64,000 bases of DNA, from the NCBI GenBank assembly GCA_019057475.1, contig DXJO01000010.1, positions 407,623 through 471,622 of the forward strand, read 5' to 3'. The notes beneath the pieces are model-generated. The model saw only the letters and a list, made by a program, of their open reading frames with translations. It was not told the origin of the DNA and searched no databases. Both the position numbers and the translations under genes were made by a program. Below, piece after piece: positions 34,136 to 44,150 of the stretch (position 1 is the first letter of the stretch; each line of letters begins with the position of its first letter). The DNA comes from Candidatus Thorarchaeota archaeon (GTDB taxonomy: Archaea > Asgardarchaeota > Thorarchaeia > Thorarchaeales > Thorarchaeaceae).

Positions 34136-36430
34136 TCATTTCGCGAACTCAAGTCGAACAATCTGCCCTTGCTTGAATTGGTATCTAACAGCGACAACCT
34201 CCGGCGCAATAATCTCTATCTTGACCTGTTCATCGCTGATGTATGCGCGCTCGGGCGTCCAGTTTCCTCCGAAGACAAAGAAAATTGCCTCGGGTTCATT
34301 CGTTGTCCTTGCTACAATGACTCTTAATGCACGCTCTTCTGGGTTCCATTCTAGCTGGGACAGCTCAACCGCACCTTGGGTGAAGTGCATGCTTGTGCTA
34401 AGCACATCTGGAATGTTTCCAGCGGGTCTGATGCACAGTAGTCGACAGGAGTGCGGCTTCAGCCCCATTAACTCAATGTTGCCCTCAATAAGACCCTCAT
34501 AGCGCTCATCCCAGAAATCAAAAACATGATGAAATGCATCTTCATCCAGCCCAATCTCACTCAGTGAGAACGAGGCGCCAACGGGCTTTTCCGTGAGGTT
34601 GATTGCTGCGACTACAGCCCATCTCCCCAGAGGGGTCTCTATTGGAAGAGCGAACACTCGAGGCTCAGCTTCAACGAGAGAGTCAAGGGCAATTCCTCCG
34701 CGTCTATGGGCTGGCAAGATTTTCTCCAAGAGATGAATGCGCTCCTTAGAGACCTCCATGATTCGATCGCTTAGCATAATGCTACCCCCACTCAGAGCGA
34801 CGACAGAGAGCCAGAGCTTGATCTCATCCAAAGTGAGGTTATTGTCATCCTGTCTAACAAGAACGCAATCACCATCATTGATCCACCATCGATCGTGAAG
34901 AATGGCCCTTGACATCGTGTTGATTGCGCACTGGTACACGCCTCCTCCCCAATCGTACTTCCATACAGTGGCAATGTCATTCCCGATTCTCATGGCGTTT
35001 ACAATACCGATACAAGGTCCGAGTGGTGCTCCGCAACCCAGGATGAAAGCATCGCCTACTGCATGTCTGATTGCTTCCAATCCTCTCCTCAAGGTTTGTC
35101 CACGTGTCATTCTCTTGTTGCGTCGAACTCCCTCTAGGCACGCATGGTACAAGAAATCGATTTTGAAGTATTCAAAACCCTCTTCTTTCAGCTTTTCGAA
35201 CACGCTCTCAATGTGACTGATGACTTCAGGATTTGTCAAGTCTAGGGCATAGAACTTGCCAAGCCACAGTGGGTTTTCGCCAACAACCGAAAATCTACCA
35301 TCAATATCCTTGACAAACCAGTCTTGTTCGTTCTTAAACAAATCAGAGTGTTCTGATGCAATGAACGGAGCAACCCAGATACCCGCCTTGAAGCCGAGTT
35401 TATTGATCTTCTTCACAAGTGTGTTCAGGCCATTCTTGAACCTGTCATTCTCGGTCCAATCGCCTATGGCCTTCTGATAGCCATCGTCTATCTGAATCCA
35501 CTCGATATGCTCTGGAAGCTTCTCTTTGAGAGCATTTGCATTTGATTCAATCTCTTTTTCATCAGGAGTAGTGAAGTAGAAGTACCAGCTGCACCAACCT
35601 TGTGGTACCTTGTCCCAACCGAGAGCTTTCATTCTATTGGATACGATCTCAACATAAAGTGCCAATAACTCAAGCGCGTGCTCGCCCGCTACTACGAACA
35701 GTTCTTCGGATACAATGGTTTCCTTATCCAAGACTGGAATATCATCACATAGACTAGATGCTACCAGTCTTTCAAGCGTGCTTTCCTCATCCTCACGACC
35801 ATACGCCGAAATCGTAGAGAGCTGGTCTGCCATTGTAACAAATCCAAGAACCAGAGCCTTCTTGGTTTCAGTGTTATTCACTACGGTGTAGAAGTGACTA
35901 GTATTCTCTCCGCTCTCAATGGGTAACGCTTGACTGAGTTCCCAAGAATGGAATCCGTTCCTGAAGAATCGAAGCCTGCGACCATTCCATCCAGTCAGTA
36001 GTCTTGATGGATCATCCACGTCAAGAATAAATGGGCTAATCGACTTGATTCTGAGTTCCTCGTCTGAGCGGCTCTTGAACTGGACACTGCACGTGTAGCA
36101 CGGAAGGCTCCTTATCACGCTGAGTTTGAGGTTCATTTCACCTCTTTTATCGGGACCTTGCAGCCTGAAGACAACCGCCTTGCCCTGTCCCATATCGTCC
36201 TCGAAATCCAGCGTGCTGAAGGCTTTGTAGGTCATATTGCGAGAATCGAACGTATACTGATCTGTCTGCACTTGCACGTAGCCGCGCGAGAAGATATCAT
36301 TTCCAGTAGTCAAGTCAGTGAACGTGAGGATGCCTAACCGGGTGTCAAATGAAATACTAACCAAACCATTGCTCAAGATTACTGCTTCGTCGGTGATCCT
36401 CAGCGTGCAGTCCTGACTAATGTCTGGCAA
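34136..36430 (-). CDS. Glycoside hydrolase family 36 (alpha-galactosidase-like)
   Basis: This is a 764-residue retaining glycosidase of the GH36/GH-D clan. An N-terminal beta-supersandwich (about 1-270) precedes a TIM barrel that opens with QGWCSWYFYF, continues with IQIDDGYQ and GIWVAPF, and has the nucleophile in FKIDFLYH and the probable acid/base aspartate in RIGNDI; a beta-sandwich C-terminus follows. No signal peptide is seen, so the enzyme is cytosolic. The start appears to be TTG 36430 after GAGAGG. It removes alpha-galactosyl or related residues; exact specificity is unknown. It converges on the FAH gene with a 5-base gap. Confidence 0.87.
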   Translation of the reverse strand: MPDISQDCTLRITDEAVILSNGLVSISFDTRLGILTFTDLTTGNDIFSRGYVQVQTDQYTFDSRNMTYKAFSTLDFEDDMGQGKAVVFRLQGPDKRGEMNLKLSVIRSLPCYTCSVQFKSRSDEELRIKSISPFILDVDDPSRLLTGWNGRRLRFFRNGFHSWELSQALPIESGENTSHFYTVVNNTETKKALVLGFVTMADQLSTISAYGREDEESTLERLVASSLCDDIPVLDKETIVSEELFVVAGEHALELLALYVEIVSNRMKALGWDKVPQGWCSWYFYFTTPDEKEIESNANALKEKLPEHIEWIQIDDGYQKAIGDWTENDRFKNGLNTLVKKINKLGFKAGIWVAPFIASEHSDLFKNEQDWFVKDIDGRFSVVGENPLWLGKFYALDLTNPEVISHIESVFEKLKEEGFEYFKIDFLYHACLEGVRRNKRMTRGQTLRRGLEAIRHAVGDAFILGCGAPLGPCIGIVNAMRIGNDIATVWKYDWGGGVYQCAINTMSRAILHDRWWINDGDCVLVRQDDNNLTLDEIKLWLSVVALSGGSIMLSDRIMEVSKERIHLLEKILPAHRRGGIALDSLVEAEPRVFALPIETPLGRWAVVAAINLTEKPVGASFSLSEIGLDEDAFHHVFDFWDERYEGLIEGNIELMGLKPHSCRLLCIRPAGNIPDVLSTSMHFTQGAVELSQLEWNPEERALRVIVARTTNEPEAIFFVFGGNWTPERAYISDEQVKIEIIAPEVVAVRYQFKQGQIVRLEFAK

Positions 36431-36493
36431 GGAGAATGCCTCTCATGTGACTGTGCATTTATTCACAGTTGACCTCTTATGCTTTCTCGAAGA

Positions 36494-37030
36494 CTAGAGC
36501 CCGGATGCACGGATCTCCGCTTCTTGGGCCTCCGCATACTCAAACAGCCTTTTATGTGCTCGTGCCAGTAGATTCCATACTTCCTTGTCATTGGGTTGAA
36601 GTTCGAGGTAACGCTTGAGGAAATCTCTCATGTCTTCGCTCTTGTCAAGCTTGTCATAACATAGAGCACCGTAGTACAGTGCCCTCTTGTGGTCCTTCGC
36701 CGGCCCCATTACATCCTTGAAGACCTCAAGGGCGGCTGTCCATTCTTCGTCCTCGAAGAGCACCAATCCATCCTTGAATCTATCTTCAAGCTTTTGGTAA
36801 TCCGGCAAATTTGACACATAGCTTCCTAGGAATGCGCAAGAAGTGCAGAAAACGATTATAGTCACAAGAATAAATGTAAAACCGATAATAATCCCCGGGT
36901 CTTGATTTATGTAACCGTGGCCTGCGAGAAACGCCAGCCCGAAGCCGCCGACAATGATTACAGAAACTGCCAAACCAATCTTCTTGAAACTGAGCTTCTT
37001 TGACAAGTCTGATGAATTTTCCGGGACCAC
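36494..37030 (-). CDS. Membrane-anchored TPR protein
   Basis: This 178-residue protein has two transmembrane helices (about 18-36 and 46-69) followed by a cytosolic helical part of about 100 residues with tetratricopeptide-like repeats (GLVLFEDEEWTAALEVFKD, ALYYGALCYDKLDKSEDM, NDKEVWNLLARAHKRL). The start is GTG 37030. It lies between the GH36 gene and a soluble TPR gene on the same strand. A scaffold role at the membrane is inferred from the domains alone. Confidence 0.75.
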   Translation of the reverse strand: MVPENSSDLSKKLSFKKIGLAVSVIIVGGFGLAFLAGHGYINQDPGIIIGFTFILVTIIVFCTSCAFLGSYVSNLPDYQKLEDRFKDGLVLFEDEEWTAALEVFKDVMGPAKDHKRALYYGALCYDKLDKSEDMRDFLKRYLELQPNDKEVWNLLARAHKRLFEYAEAQEAEIRASGL

Positions 37031-37080
37031 AGTTCGAACCTCAGTTCATCGGAGCAGTCTTGGCTTTTAGGTATGACGAA

Positions 37081-37743
37081 TCAATCAACGGAATTCGAGT
37101 TTTGGATGTTTAGATCGGAGAGCTTTTTCTTCTCCTTCTTGGCTTTGTCATATTCGCGTTGGTCTTGAGCGGAGGCCAGTCTTGCCCTTGATACGTGTAT
37201 CCACTCCTTCACTCGTGTTTCAAGTGACGGGTTCAATTCCAATGCCACTTCAGCATATGCTATTGCGTGCTGATCTTCCTGTTCGATGAAATGAGCGTTC
37301 GCTTTGTTGTAGAATGCTTCTGCGTAGTCGGGTTTCAATGCTACTGCTCGCGTGTATGCTTCAATTGCTGGACGCCCGTTTCCCATCTTAGAATGAGAAT
37401 TGCCTAAGTTGTTCCAAGCCTCAGCATCCTCTGGATTAATTTCGAGTGCTTTCTCGTAGCACTCCTTAGCTTTCTTGAAGTCTGCAAGTTCGTAAAGCAC
37501 TGCCGCCTTATTGAACCAAATCTCGAAGATCATGTTGTCGATAGCGAGTGCTTCGTCATAGGCCTTCAGTGCCTCCTCTTGACGGTCAATGGCTCCCAGT
37601 GCACATCCGTAGTTGTACCACGCATCAATCGAATCAGGGTTTCCCTCCAAGTAGGGTTCCAAGATCTCGATGGCCGCTTTGTACTGTTCTGCTTGTATGA
37701 GGTTCACTGCCGATGTGACTTGTTCGTTGCTATTTCTACTCAT
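37081..37743 (-). CDS. Soluble tetratricopeptide repeat protein
   Basis: This protein of about 220 residues consists almost wholly of TPR units of 34 residues: PDSIDAWYNYGCALGAIDR, MIFEIWFNKAAVLYELADF, AEAWNNLGNSHSKMGNG and YAEAFYNKANAHF are consecutive unit starts. No membrane segment or enzyme motif is seen. The C-terminus is Lys/Glu-rich. It is a protein-protein interaction scaffold; partners may include the neighbouring membrane TPR protein. The start is ATG 37743 (a GTG lies one codon earlier). Confidence 0.8.
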   Translation of the reverse strand: MSRNSNEQVTSAVNLIQAEQYKAAIEILEPYLEGNPDSIDAWYNYGCALGAIDRQEEALKAYDEALAIDNMIFEIWFNKAAVLYELADFKKAKECYEKALEINPEDAEAWNNLGNSHSKMGNGRPAIEAYTRAVALKPDYAEAFYNKANAHFIEQEDQHAIAYAEVALELNPSLETRVKEWIHVSRARLASAQDQREYDKAKKEKKKLSDLNIQNSNSVD

Positions 37744-37776
37744 CACGGAGCCTTCCGATGCTGTCCACTTTGCGTC

Positions 37777-38205
37777 CTATTCGGGTTTGCCTGCCATCTT
37801 ACGTCCGAGGATTGCGAGAACTGCGCCTAACCACCCAGAGCCTTGTGACACCATTAGGTTAACGTAATCAATGACTCCAGATGTTCCGACGAGCATGAAA
37901 TGCTGTGCCAGAACGATGACCAAACCAATGAGGCCCATTCCTGCAGCTATGCCGATAACGAACTTGCCAGTTCCAACACGGTCGGTCATCAACATGAATG
38001 CCCCGATGATGACTCCGATTCCCCCAAGACCTGCTATGAAACTGAGAATCAACAGCACGTTGTCAAGGACCCCAACCATCTCTGGGTACTGGTCAGCCAC
38101 GAATGCGATAATGGCACCGTACATCCCGATACTGCCTATGGCGCTTGCCAAGAACAATAGAATACCTCCTACAAGGCACATGATGAATGCTTTCTTGTTG
38201 TGCAT
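37777..38205 (-). CDS. Small four-helix membrane protein, unknown
   Basis: I do not recognise this 142-residue protein. It has about four hydrophobic helices with many glycines and alanines (for example CLVGGILLFLASAIGSIGMYG and GLGGIGVIIGAFMLM) and short loops, ending in a basic RKMAGKPE tail. It is separated by 33 bases from the TPR gene downstream on the same strand, so the three genes may form one unit. Confidence 0.65.
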   Translation of the reverse strand: MHNKKAFIMCLVGGILLFLASAIGSIGMYGAIIAFVADQYPEMVGVLDNVLLILSFIAGLGGIGVIIGAFMLMTDRVGTGKFVIGIAAGMGLIGLVIVLAQHFMLVGTSGVIDYVNLMVSQGSGWLGAVLAILGRKMAGKPE

Positions 38206-38292
38206 GATTTCACCGCTCTAGCGCACGGCAATGATGGCCCGTTTATCTGTATCTATGCGCTCAGAATCGCAGAATGCACATGACCTACAGGT

Positions 38293-39147
38293 TCACGGGT
38301 TTTCTTGCACAACGAACGGGGTTGCTCTTCGTCTATCAAAAGATGCCGGGGAATCAAATCCGCATTCCTTGATGATCTTCAATGCTAGCTCGATACCCTG
38401 TCCCACATCGCTAGGTCTGTGCGCATCAGAACCAACAGTCACAGTTTCTATTCCCTCTTTCCTCAGAGCTGCGACCATAGATGACTCTGGCATTGGCTCA
38501 TCCATTCCCTTCCTTAGTGATGAGGTGTTAACCTCAAAGCCAACATTGAACCGCTTCATCACACTGGCCAAGTCGGATACGTGAGCCCTCCAGAGAGACC
38601 TAATCTCACTGCCATAGAACTCCTCCCCGTAGCGTCGATATAGGTCGAGGTGACCCAAGATATCAAACAGCCCTGATTCCACACAGTCCATCAGAAGGGA
38701 GAAGTAGATGTCGCCCATCTGTTCCAGATTGTGTTTTGAGAAGAATTCATGTGACTCTTCCTTGACGGAGATGGCTAGGTGATCTACTAAGTGGGCCGAA
38801 CCCATTACGAGATCGAACTCCGTATCGTGAAATCTTTCAGGTAGATGGTCCATTACTCCCGGATAGTAGTCGACCTCAACACCAAGGCGTACTTCAAGTC
38901 CTTGGCCTCTGTACTGGTCTCCCGCTATTCGAACTGAGTTCTCGTAATCCTCCAACCAACTACTTGACCAAACATCCACCCTCTTTCCGCGGACAATAAC
39001 GTACGCATCATTCCTGACTGCGTCTGTGTCAAGGTGTGTAGTGAAACAAATCTCTCTGAATTCTCGTTCCAAGGCGACCTTACAGAATTCGTCGATGCTT
39101 CCCTCTGCATCTGCTGAGTAGTTGGGGTGAACATGATAGTCAATCAT
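38293..39147 (-). CDS. hisK: PHP-family phosphatase (histidinol-phosphatase HisJ/HisK-like)
   Basis: This metal-dependent phosphoesterase of the PHP superfamily has 284 residues with the metal motifs DYHVHPNYSAD, FTTHLD, a glutamate in GVEVDYYPG, GSAHLVDH, GHLDLYRR and SDAHRPSDVG. The length and the GSAH and GHLD positions match PHP-type histidinol-phosphatase, which makes L-histidinol from its phosphate in histidine synthesis. No other his genes are nearby, so another phosphoester substrate is possible. Confidence 0.8.
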   Translation of the reverse strand: MIDYHVHPNYSADAEGSIDEFCKVALEREFREICFTTHLDTDAVRNDAYVIVRGKRVDVWSSSWLEDYENSVRIAGDQYRGQGLEVRLGVEVDYYPGVMDHLPERFHDTEFDLVMGSAHLVDHLAISVKEESHEFFSKHNLEQMGDIYFSLLMDCVESGLFDILGHLDLYRRYGEEFYGSEIRSLWRAHVSDLASVMKRFNVGFEVNTSSLRKGMDEPMPESSMVAALRKEGIETVTVGSDAHRPSDVGQGIELALKIIKECGFDSPASFDRRRATPFVVQENP

Positions 39148-39228
39148 CTAGCCAGAAATACAGGAATTGGCATATCAGCTTGACTGATTGGGCTGTTATA
39201 TGGTCAAATGCCATGCGACATTGTAGAG

Positions 39229-40581
39229 TTAGGGATTAGTCAACGCCTCTGGAACGATCGTGGTATCAGTTCCCTCCTTGAGTAAGAAAGCCACTAGTGT
39301 CGCAAGGGTCGTGGTAACAACAAGGAACAGAATCGAAGCCGATAGACCGTAGATATCACCTATGGCTCCAAAGATTATCGGTGACAGTGCGCCAGGTATT
39401 GCCCCCACAGAGAAGAGAAGACCGAAGGCAAGACCTTGCGCATGTTTTGGACTTACCTCTATGAGGTATGCCGTGTTTGGCGGCACGCCTAGAAAGTAGA
39501 AGAAACCTATGCCAATCAGCACGATGATGAGGGCGGTGTTATCAAGAGAGAAGTTCAGCAGAAGTAGGCACGGTGTTGTGAACAGAGTCGACGCGATGAT
39601 GAACGGCACTCTGCGTCCAATCCTGTCTGAGAGCGGTGCTGACACCATCTCTCCGACAAGACCTGCAATGAGCATCACGGTTGTGAGGAGACCGGCCCAT
39701 ACAGGTTCATAACCGTACATTATGGCAAGATAAAACGGCATCAGAAGGGTTGTGCATCGGAATGCCATTCCTCGAAGGCCCATGACGACGACGGAGAGCG
39801 CGTAGCTTCGGGTCCATCCATCCGCTCCGCCAGTTTCCCCAAGCCCCTCACCGACATCGAACTCGGGTCGCCTCGAATACCTCATTAGTAGCACTGTCGG
39901 AACAAACAGGGCTATTCCAAGGGCCCCAATCAACATCAATGGCAGTTGCCAACCACCAAGCATAGCCATCATTACGGCACCCGCAATGGGGATTACAGCC
40001 ATGCCAACAAGACCCCCCATTGCTTGCATCCCTGTGGACTTGGCTCTGGCTCCAGCTGGGAACTTCTCTGAGAGTGCGGGGAATGCACTGGGGTGATACC
40101 CAGAGGCTCCAAGTCCTAGCAAGACCTGTACAAGCACAAGCATCAAGAATGTGGTCACAAATCCAGTAAGCAGGATTGCAACAGCACTCACTAGCACGCT
40201 CGCCGGTATGAAGATATCTCGCCATCCCTTATCCCCATAGTAGCCAATCGCCAGATGTGCAAGTGTCATCGTAATAACCGCAGCACTTGCTACCAATCCA
40301 ATCTCGGTGTACGAAAGAGTGAGGTCAATCTGTATTTGATACAAGAATGGTGAGAGTGCACCTGTGTAGATGTGATTTAGGAAGTGCGTGATGGTGCACG
40401 CTATCAATACGGCATACGATGCCTTCGTGATCTTTGTCAACTTGATTCCCCACAGGTTGGCAGGTTCAACTTCTGCGCGCTCACACCACAAGTTAAACGT
40501 GGTGATGGATGCCCCTTGCAATTTATGAAAAAAGAACTGGAAAAAGCTGATGACCAAGGATTTCTCCTGAGCCATCAGCAC
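39229..40581 (-). CDS. MFS transporter
   Basis: This is a 12-helix major facilitator permease, up to 450 residues, with loop motifs GYYGDKGWRD and LSDRIGRRVPF in its two halves, and an 'antiporter-like' LGLGASGYHPSAFPALSE segment in the fifth helix region. The N-terminus is uncertain: GTG 40581 and ATG 40575 add about 45 residues before the first helix (KASYAVLIACTITHFL), which is long for the family. The substrate is unknown. A TATA-like TTTAAAAGG lies about 48-57 bases upstream. Confidence 0.8.
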   Translation of the reverse strand: MLMAQEKSLVISFFQFFFHKLQGASITTFNLWCERAEVEPANLWGIKLTKITKASYAVLIACTITHFLNHIYTGALSPFLYQIQIDLTLSYTEIGLVASAAVITMTLAHLAIGYYGDKGWRDIFIPASVLVSAVAILLTGFVTTFLMLVLVQVLLGLGASGYHPSAFPALSEKFPAGARAKSTGMQAMGGLVGMAVIPIAGAVMMAMLGGWQLPLMLIGALGIALFVPTVLLMRYSRRPEFDVGEGLGETGGADGWTRSYALSVVVMGLRGMAFRCTTLLMPFYLAIMYGYEPVWAGLLTTVMLIAGLVGEMVSAPLSDRIGRRVPFIIASTLFTTPCLLLLNFSLDNTALIIVLIGIGFFYFLGVPPNTAYLIEVSPKHAQGLAFGLLFSVGAIPGALSPIIFGAIGDIYGLSASILFLVVTTTLATLVAFLLKEGTDTTIVPEALTNP

Positions 40582-40628
40582 ACCCGTTTTTCGACTCGGT
40601 TGTTTAGTATTCTTTTCTCGGTTTCGTG

Positions 40629-40638
40629 CCTTTTAAAC
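40629..40638 (-). promoter_or_regulatory. Candidate TATA box for the MFS gene
   Basis: On the reverse strand GTTTAAAAGG is positioned to give transcription start near 40605, about 25-30 bases before the start codons at 40581/40575. This supports a start near the long end of the reading frame. Confidence 0.4.
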
Positions 40639-40745
40639 ATCTGAAATCAAGCAATCAAGGTGTTTTCGGGCACACTTCCTATTACCAGACTTGCAGGTAG
40701 TGCCTAGCGGTGGGTACGGCTTGACCCCACTCTCATTGGCTATCC

Positions 40746-41334
40746 GTGTTTCTCAGCGAATCATCATTCGTTACCACGAGCAGTTTCACGAGTGGGGCTC
40801 AGTTGCACACATTGAAGACATTAGGCTCCGAGCCCAAGAACTCTATGAAGCGAGCGTTGTCGTCCTTACCATCAAGGAGCAGTGACCATGTTAGTGCCTC
40901 GTCGATGTTGAGGGTCGATGCAATCTGCGAAGCTGGATGAAGGAATAGCTCAGTGCTTTATGGGCCACTCGACCAGCATAAGCGGCACCTACTTGTCGAA
41001 GGATCCAAGCTGGCTACTCGGCCAGTACCTGCGAATGCAAGACTATGTGACCATATTCCCCAGCCCTAGCGAACGCGAGGACGTCAAGAAACTCAAAAAG
41101 TCACTTGAGGCAGCTAGACTAGAGCGGGATGAGCTTAGGGATGAACTGAAGAAACAGACTGAAAGAATGACGGTCACCGAGGATGATGCTAAGGCCGAGC
41201 GCGATAGAGCACAGTTCGCGGACAACTCAGGACTGGGTGGCGGTATCTTTCTCAAACCGTGGGATGAACTTAGTGACGAAGAGAAGTTCAAGTACAAACA
41301 ACGCGCACTCATGCGAAAGATGTTGGGTGAGTGA
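40746..41334 (+). pseudogene. Tyrosine recombinase C-terminal remnant (frameshifted)
   Basis: Only the end of an integrase survives. One frame gives SSMLR (the H/R box region), then a shift near 40910-40920 leads into MQSAKLDEGIAQCFMGHSTSISGTYL, which has the GH box and the catalytic tyrosine of tyrosine recombinases. A long charged coiled coil follows (LKKSLEAARLERDELRDEL) and a KPWDELSDEEKFK tail, as in archaeal integrases. The catalytic N-terminal half is missing; upstream (40640-40745) no coding signal is seen. The second frame alone is open from ATG 40918 to 41334 (138 codons). It is unlikely to be an active recombinase. Confidence 0.6.
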
Positions 41335-41423
41335 AAAGAAAGGTCGTGGGGGTCTAGGCCCCCACTCTTGTTTTATGACATACTGAAGTCGTGAAACATA
41401 GCTTTGAAGAAAACCTTCAGTTG

Positions 41424-43342
41424 TTAGAACGAAACTGCAGGTGCGCCTCCTGCTCCACCAGAAGCATAAGAAACCCAACCATTGTAGTCACAAACTGCAT
41501 AACTGAATACTTCATAGTTGAAAACACGATAAATGTCTGTATCCTTATAATATTGAAGCCATGCAGGGTCAGTACCAAATGGTGTGTCCCATGTTGTATC
41601 CAAGAACATCCACCATCCTTCACCATACGGCATTGGGTCATTATAGCCATAATAGAATCCCCATGTTTCTGATGGTCTTGCTCCCCAAGTATTGTTCCAC
41701 CAAATCATAGGAACACCATGATAAAGTCCCTGGCCGTAATTCCACTCTGGGTCATGTATGACAACAATCATTGTGTCAAATCCACAAGACTCAAGATATG
41801 CCGCTGTAAGAATTGCTTGGTCCTCACAGTCACCCATTGTCCTGAATGCCGTTTCAACAGGGAACTTGATGTAGTCCCAGCTGTAGAGTTCTTGACTTCT
41901 TGTTATGTCTGTGTCGTACTCATAGTCAATCTCATCGACACACCATTGAACTACTTGTGCAATAGCGTTCAATTCATTAACTGGGAGATTAAACCCGGCC
42001 CAATTGGGAATCCAAGGCCACAAGACCCACCAGAAGTTCTCGAAGGCCAGAAGCTCAGTTTGGTTTCCATATCTCAAGCTGTCAGCAAGAGCATTTGATA
42101 CATCAGGAAACCATGAGCCCGCCAAGGAGGAATACCCTATCTGGGAGTCATGCAGAATCACATCACGACAAAATCGTACAAACTCTGTCCAGTATCCTGA
42201 GAAGTTCCCTTCTCCCCACTTGTTCTGAACATAGAAGTCCTCGAAGTAGTACCTTCGGACAGCCTCAGCAAAGACCATGTACTGAGCAGGCAAAATCTGT
42301 TGTCTAATCCATGTTGTGAGTGTGTCCAATGCAAGCTGTAAGTCATTATAATCGGCTTGGAGCTGGACATAGGAAGCGTCGAGAGCCCAGTACGAAACAT
42401 TGAGAGCATCGTAGTCGACCTGAAGCTGAGTCAGCTCCGCATAGCAGGCATCGTACTCTGACTGCAAGACCCAGTAGGATGCGTTCAGTGTGTCATACTC
42501 AGTCTGGAGATTCAGGTAGTCCTGCTCAAGTTGGTTATACTCTGATTGAAGCAGGTCGTATTGGGCCTGAAGGCTGTTGTACTGTTGCTGGAGTGTATTA
42601 TAGTCGCTCTCCAGTTGCTGATGAGCCGCCCAGAGTATATTGTAGTCAAGCAACAAGTTGTCGTAGTCTGACTGGAGGGCATCGTAGTTCGTTTGGAGCG
42701 TTGCATAGTCATCAAGTAAGGTGTAATAGGTCGCGTTCAGGGTGTTGAAGTCTGACAGGAGCGAGTCGTACTCAACCTGAAGAGCATCATGTTCTGCCTG
42801 AAGCTGATAGTAGGTCATATTGAGTGCATCGTATTCCCCCTGAAGGATGGCACAGGCATCAACGAGGTCAAAGTAAGTCGTGTTGAGTTGGTTGTACTGT
42901 TGGGTCAAGATTTGATAGGTTTCGTTGAGAGCATCGAACTCACCCGTGAGAATGTAGTAGGTAAGGTTCAGATCCTCGAAGTCGGTCAACAGGTCCAGAT
43001 AGGTCTGATTGAGTGCGCTGAGCTCTAGGGTCGTGTCGAGGAGTGTTTGGATGGTCCTCTCATAGCTGTCTAGGAGCTCATCATGAGCCGCCAGCAACAC
43101 TGTGTAGGTGTTGTTGAGTTGGTCGTACTCAGCCACCTTTGACTGATACTGACCATATATTGTTTCGTAGTCCCCAATTATCTCATCGTACTGTGAGGGT
43201 AGGTTTCGTATTCTAGTTGGAGCTCTTGGAATTGGGAGTCAAGAGCGGTGTAGCTCATCTGAGAGGTGACAGCTACGCTACTGACACCAATCACCCCAAT
43301 CAAGAGGCCCACAACTATCACACTCGAGATGTTGCGTTCCAT
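41424..43342 (-). pseudogene. Surface-anchored tyrosine-rich coiled coil with transglutaminase-like domain, split by a frameshift
   Basis: The gene starts at ATG 43342 after a strong GGAGGAG, with a signal anchor (SSVIVVGLLIGVIGVSS). Its frame breaks after LQLEYE near 43190-43205; the other frame continues from NLPSQYDEII and is open to 41424. The middle (to about 42300) is a coiled coil with Tyr/Leu in heptads such as YDALQSDYDNLLLDYN. The C-terminal 280 residues look like a transglutaminase-like cysteine protease: Cys in GDCEDQAIL, His in GLYHGVP, Asp in MFLDTTW. Asn sequons fit an outside location. Total length would be about 640 residues. A one-base loss, real or from sequencing, explains the break. 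Confidence 0.7.
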
Positions 43343-43424
43343 TGTTTCTCTTCTCCTCCACCACCATCGGTGAAAGTAACGTTGATTAATCTCAACGTTA
43401 TTCAACTAATAGGTTAAGGAACTG

Positions 43425-43601
43425 TTAAGTGTTGGGGACAGTCCTCCTTGCGAGTCCCCTCTCTGCGACAACCTCCTTTGCGAGCTGTCTGACTATGACC
43501 GGCTTCATCTCTTCAGGAAGGGCCATTATCCTTGGGGTTACCTGCCTTTGGATCTCGACGAGAATCCCGGCCGAGAGTTTCGCATCATCTGAGTACTTGT
43601 G
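43425..43601 (-). pseudogene. Short helical coding fragment of unknown origin
   Basis: A reading frame of 58 codons with no good start reads SDDAKLSAGILVEIQRQ, then MALPEEMKPVIVRQLAKE and ends at TAA 43425-43427. It looks like genuine helical protein sequence rather than a shadow, lies between the truncated integrase and the coiled-coil gene, and is preceded by an in-frame TGA. It is probably the broken tail of an element gene. Confidence 0.3.
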
Positions 43602-43623
43602 TCACTCCGTGAGAGGCGGTCAC

Positions 43624-44150
43624 CTAGTCCTCACGTATCTCCTTGAATGGCGGCAATGCGTCCCCCACTAGCACCTTATGTTCTTCAATCCCAATGACAC
43701 CAGCGAACCTTCTCATCAGAGTTTCAAGAGCCTCTATCCGCATCTCCATGGTCGACTCTCTCTGCCTCGCCTGTCGCAGTAGCTCTTCTTCAGTCAGCGG
43801 CAGCTTGCACCTAACACAGCTCTGGCTCCCCTCATCGTTCGGAGCTCCGCAGTTCAGACACCATACAATTCCATTAGTCTTCTGCTCCTCCCCTCTTGCA
43901 CCCATATACCTAAGCTCTACATCTGCCTGGTCATACTCGTCGATAATAGCATAGTACTGCTCAAGCATCATCGAGTGCTTCTTATGGCCCAGCCTCATCT
44001 TGACCTCGATGTCGCTGAACTTCTTCTCCCTCAGCAGCTGGGTTGCCCTCGACTTCCTGAAAAGATACAGGTTCAGGTTCTTCCCGATTCTATCCTGATG
44101 CTGCCGCTTGAGAGTTATCAGGAGTTGTAGACTCTCATATTTCATACTGG
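43624..44150 (-). pseudogene. Truncated tyrosine recombinase with zinc-ribbon tail
   Basis: The C-terminal part of an archaeal integrase: LYLFRKSRATQLL (box II arginine, with Tyr where His is usual), MRLGHKKHSMMLEQYY with the GH box and catalytic tyrosine, then a zinc ribbon CLNCGAP...CVRCKLPL and a helical tail. The catalytic lysine/first arginine half is absent. The open frame formally continues to 44301, but those extra residues are antisense to the surface-protein stub and look non-coding. It differs from the rightward remnant at 40746, so two recombinases entered or decayed here. Confidence 0.65.

Noticed and set aside
40691..40885. Rightward frame of 64 codons before the integrase remnant
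   Set aside because: No recombinase motif is found in it, and the remnant's usable frame is a different one.
43429..43671. Rightward reading frame of 80 codons
   Set aside because: It lies antisense to a more protein-like leftward fragment and to the integrase tail.
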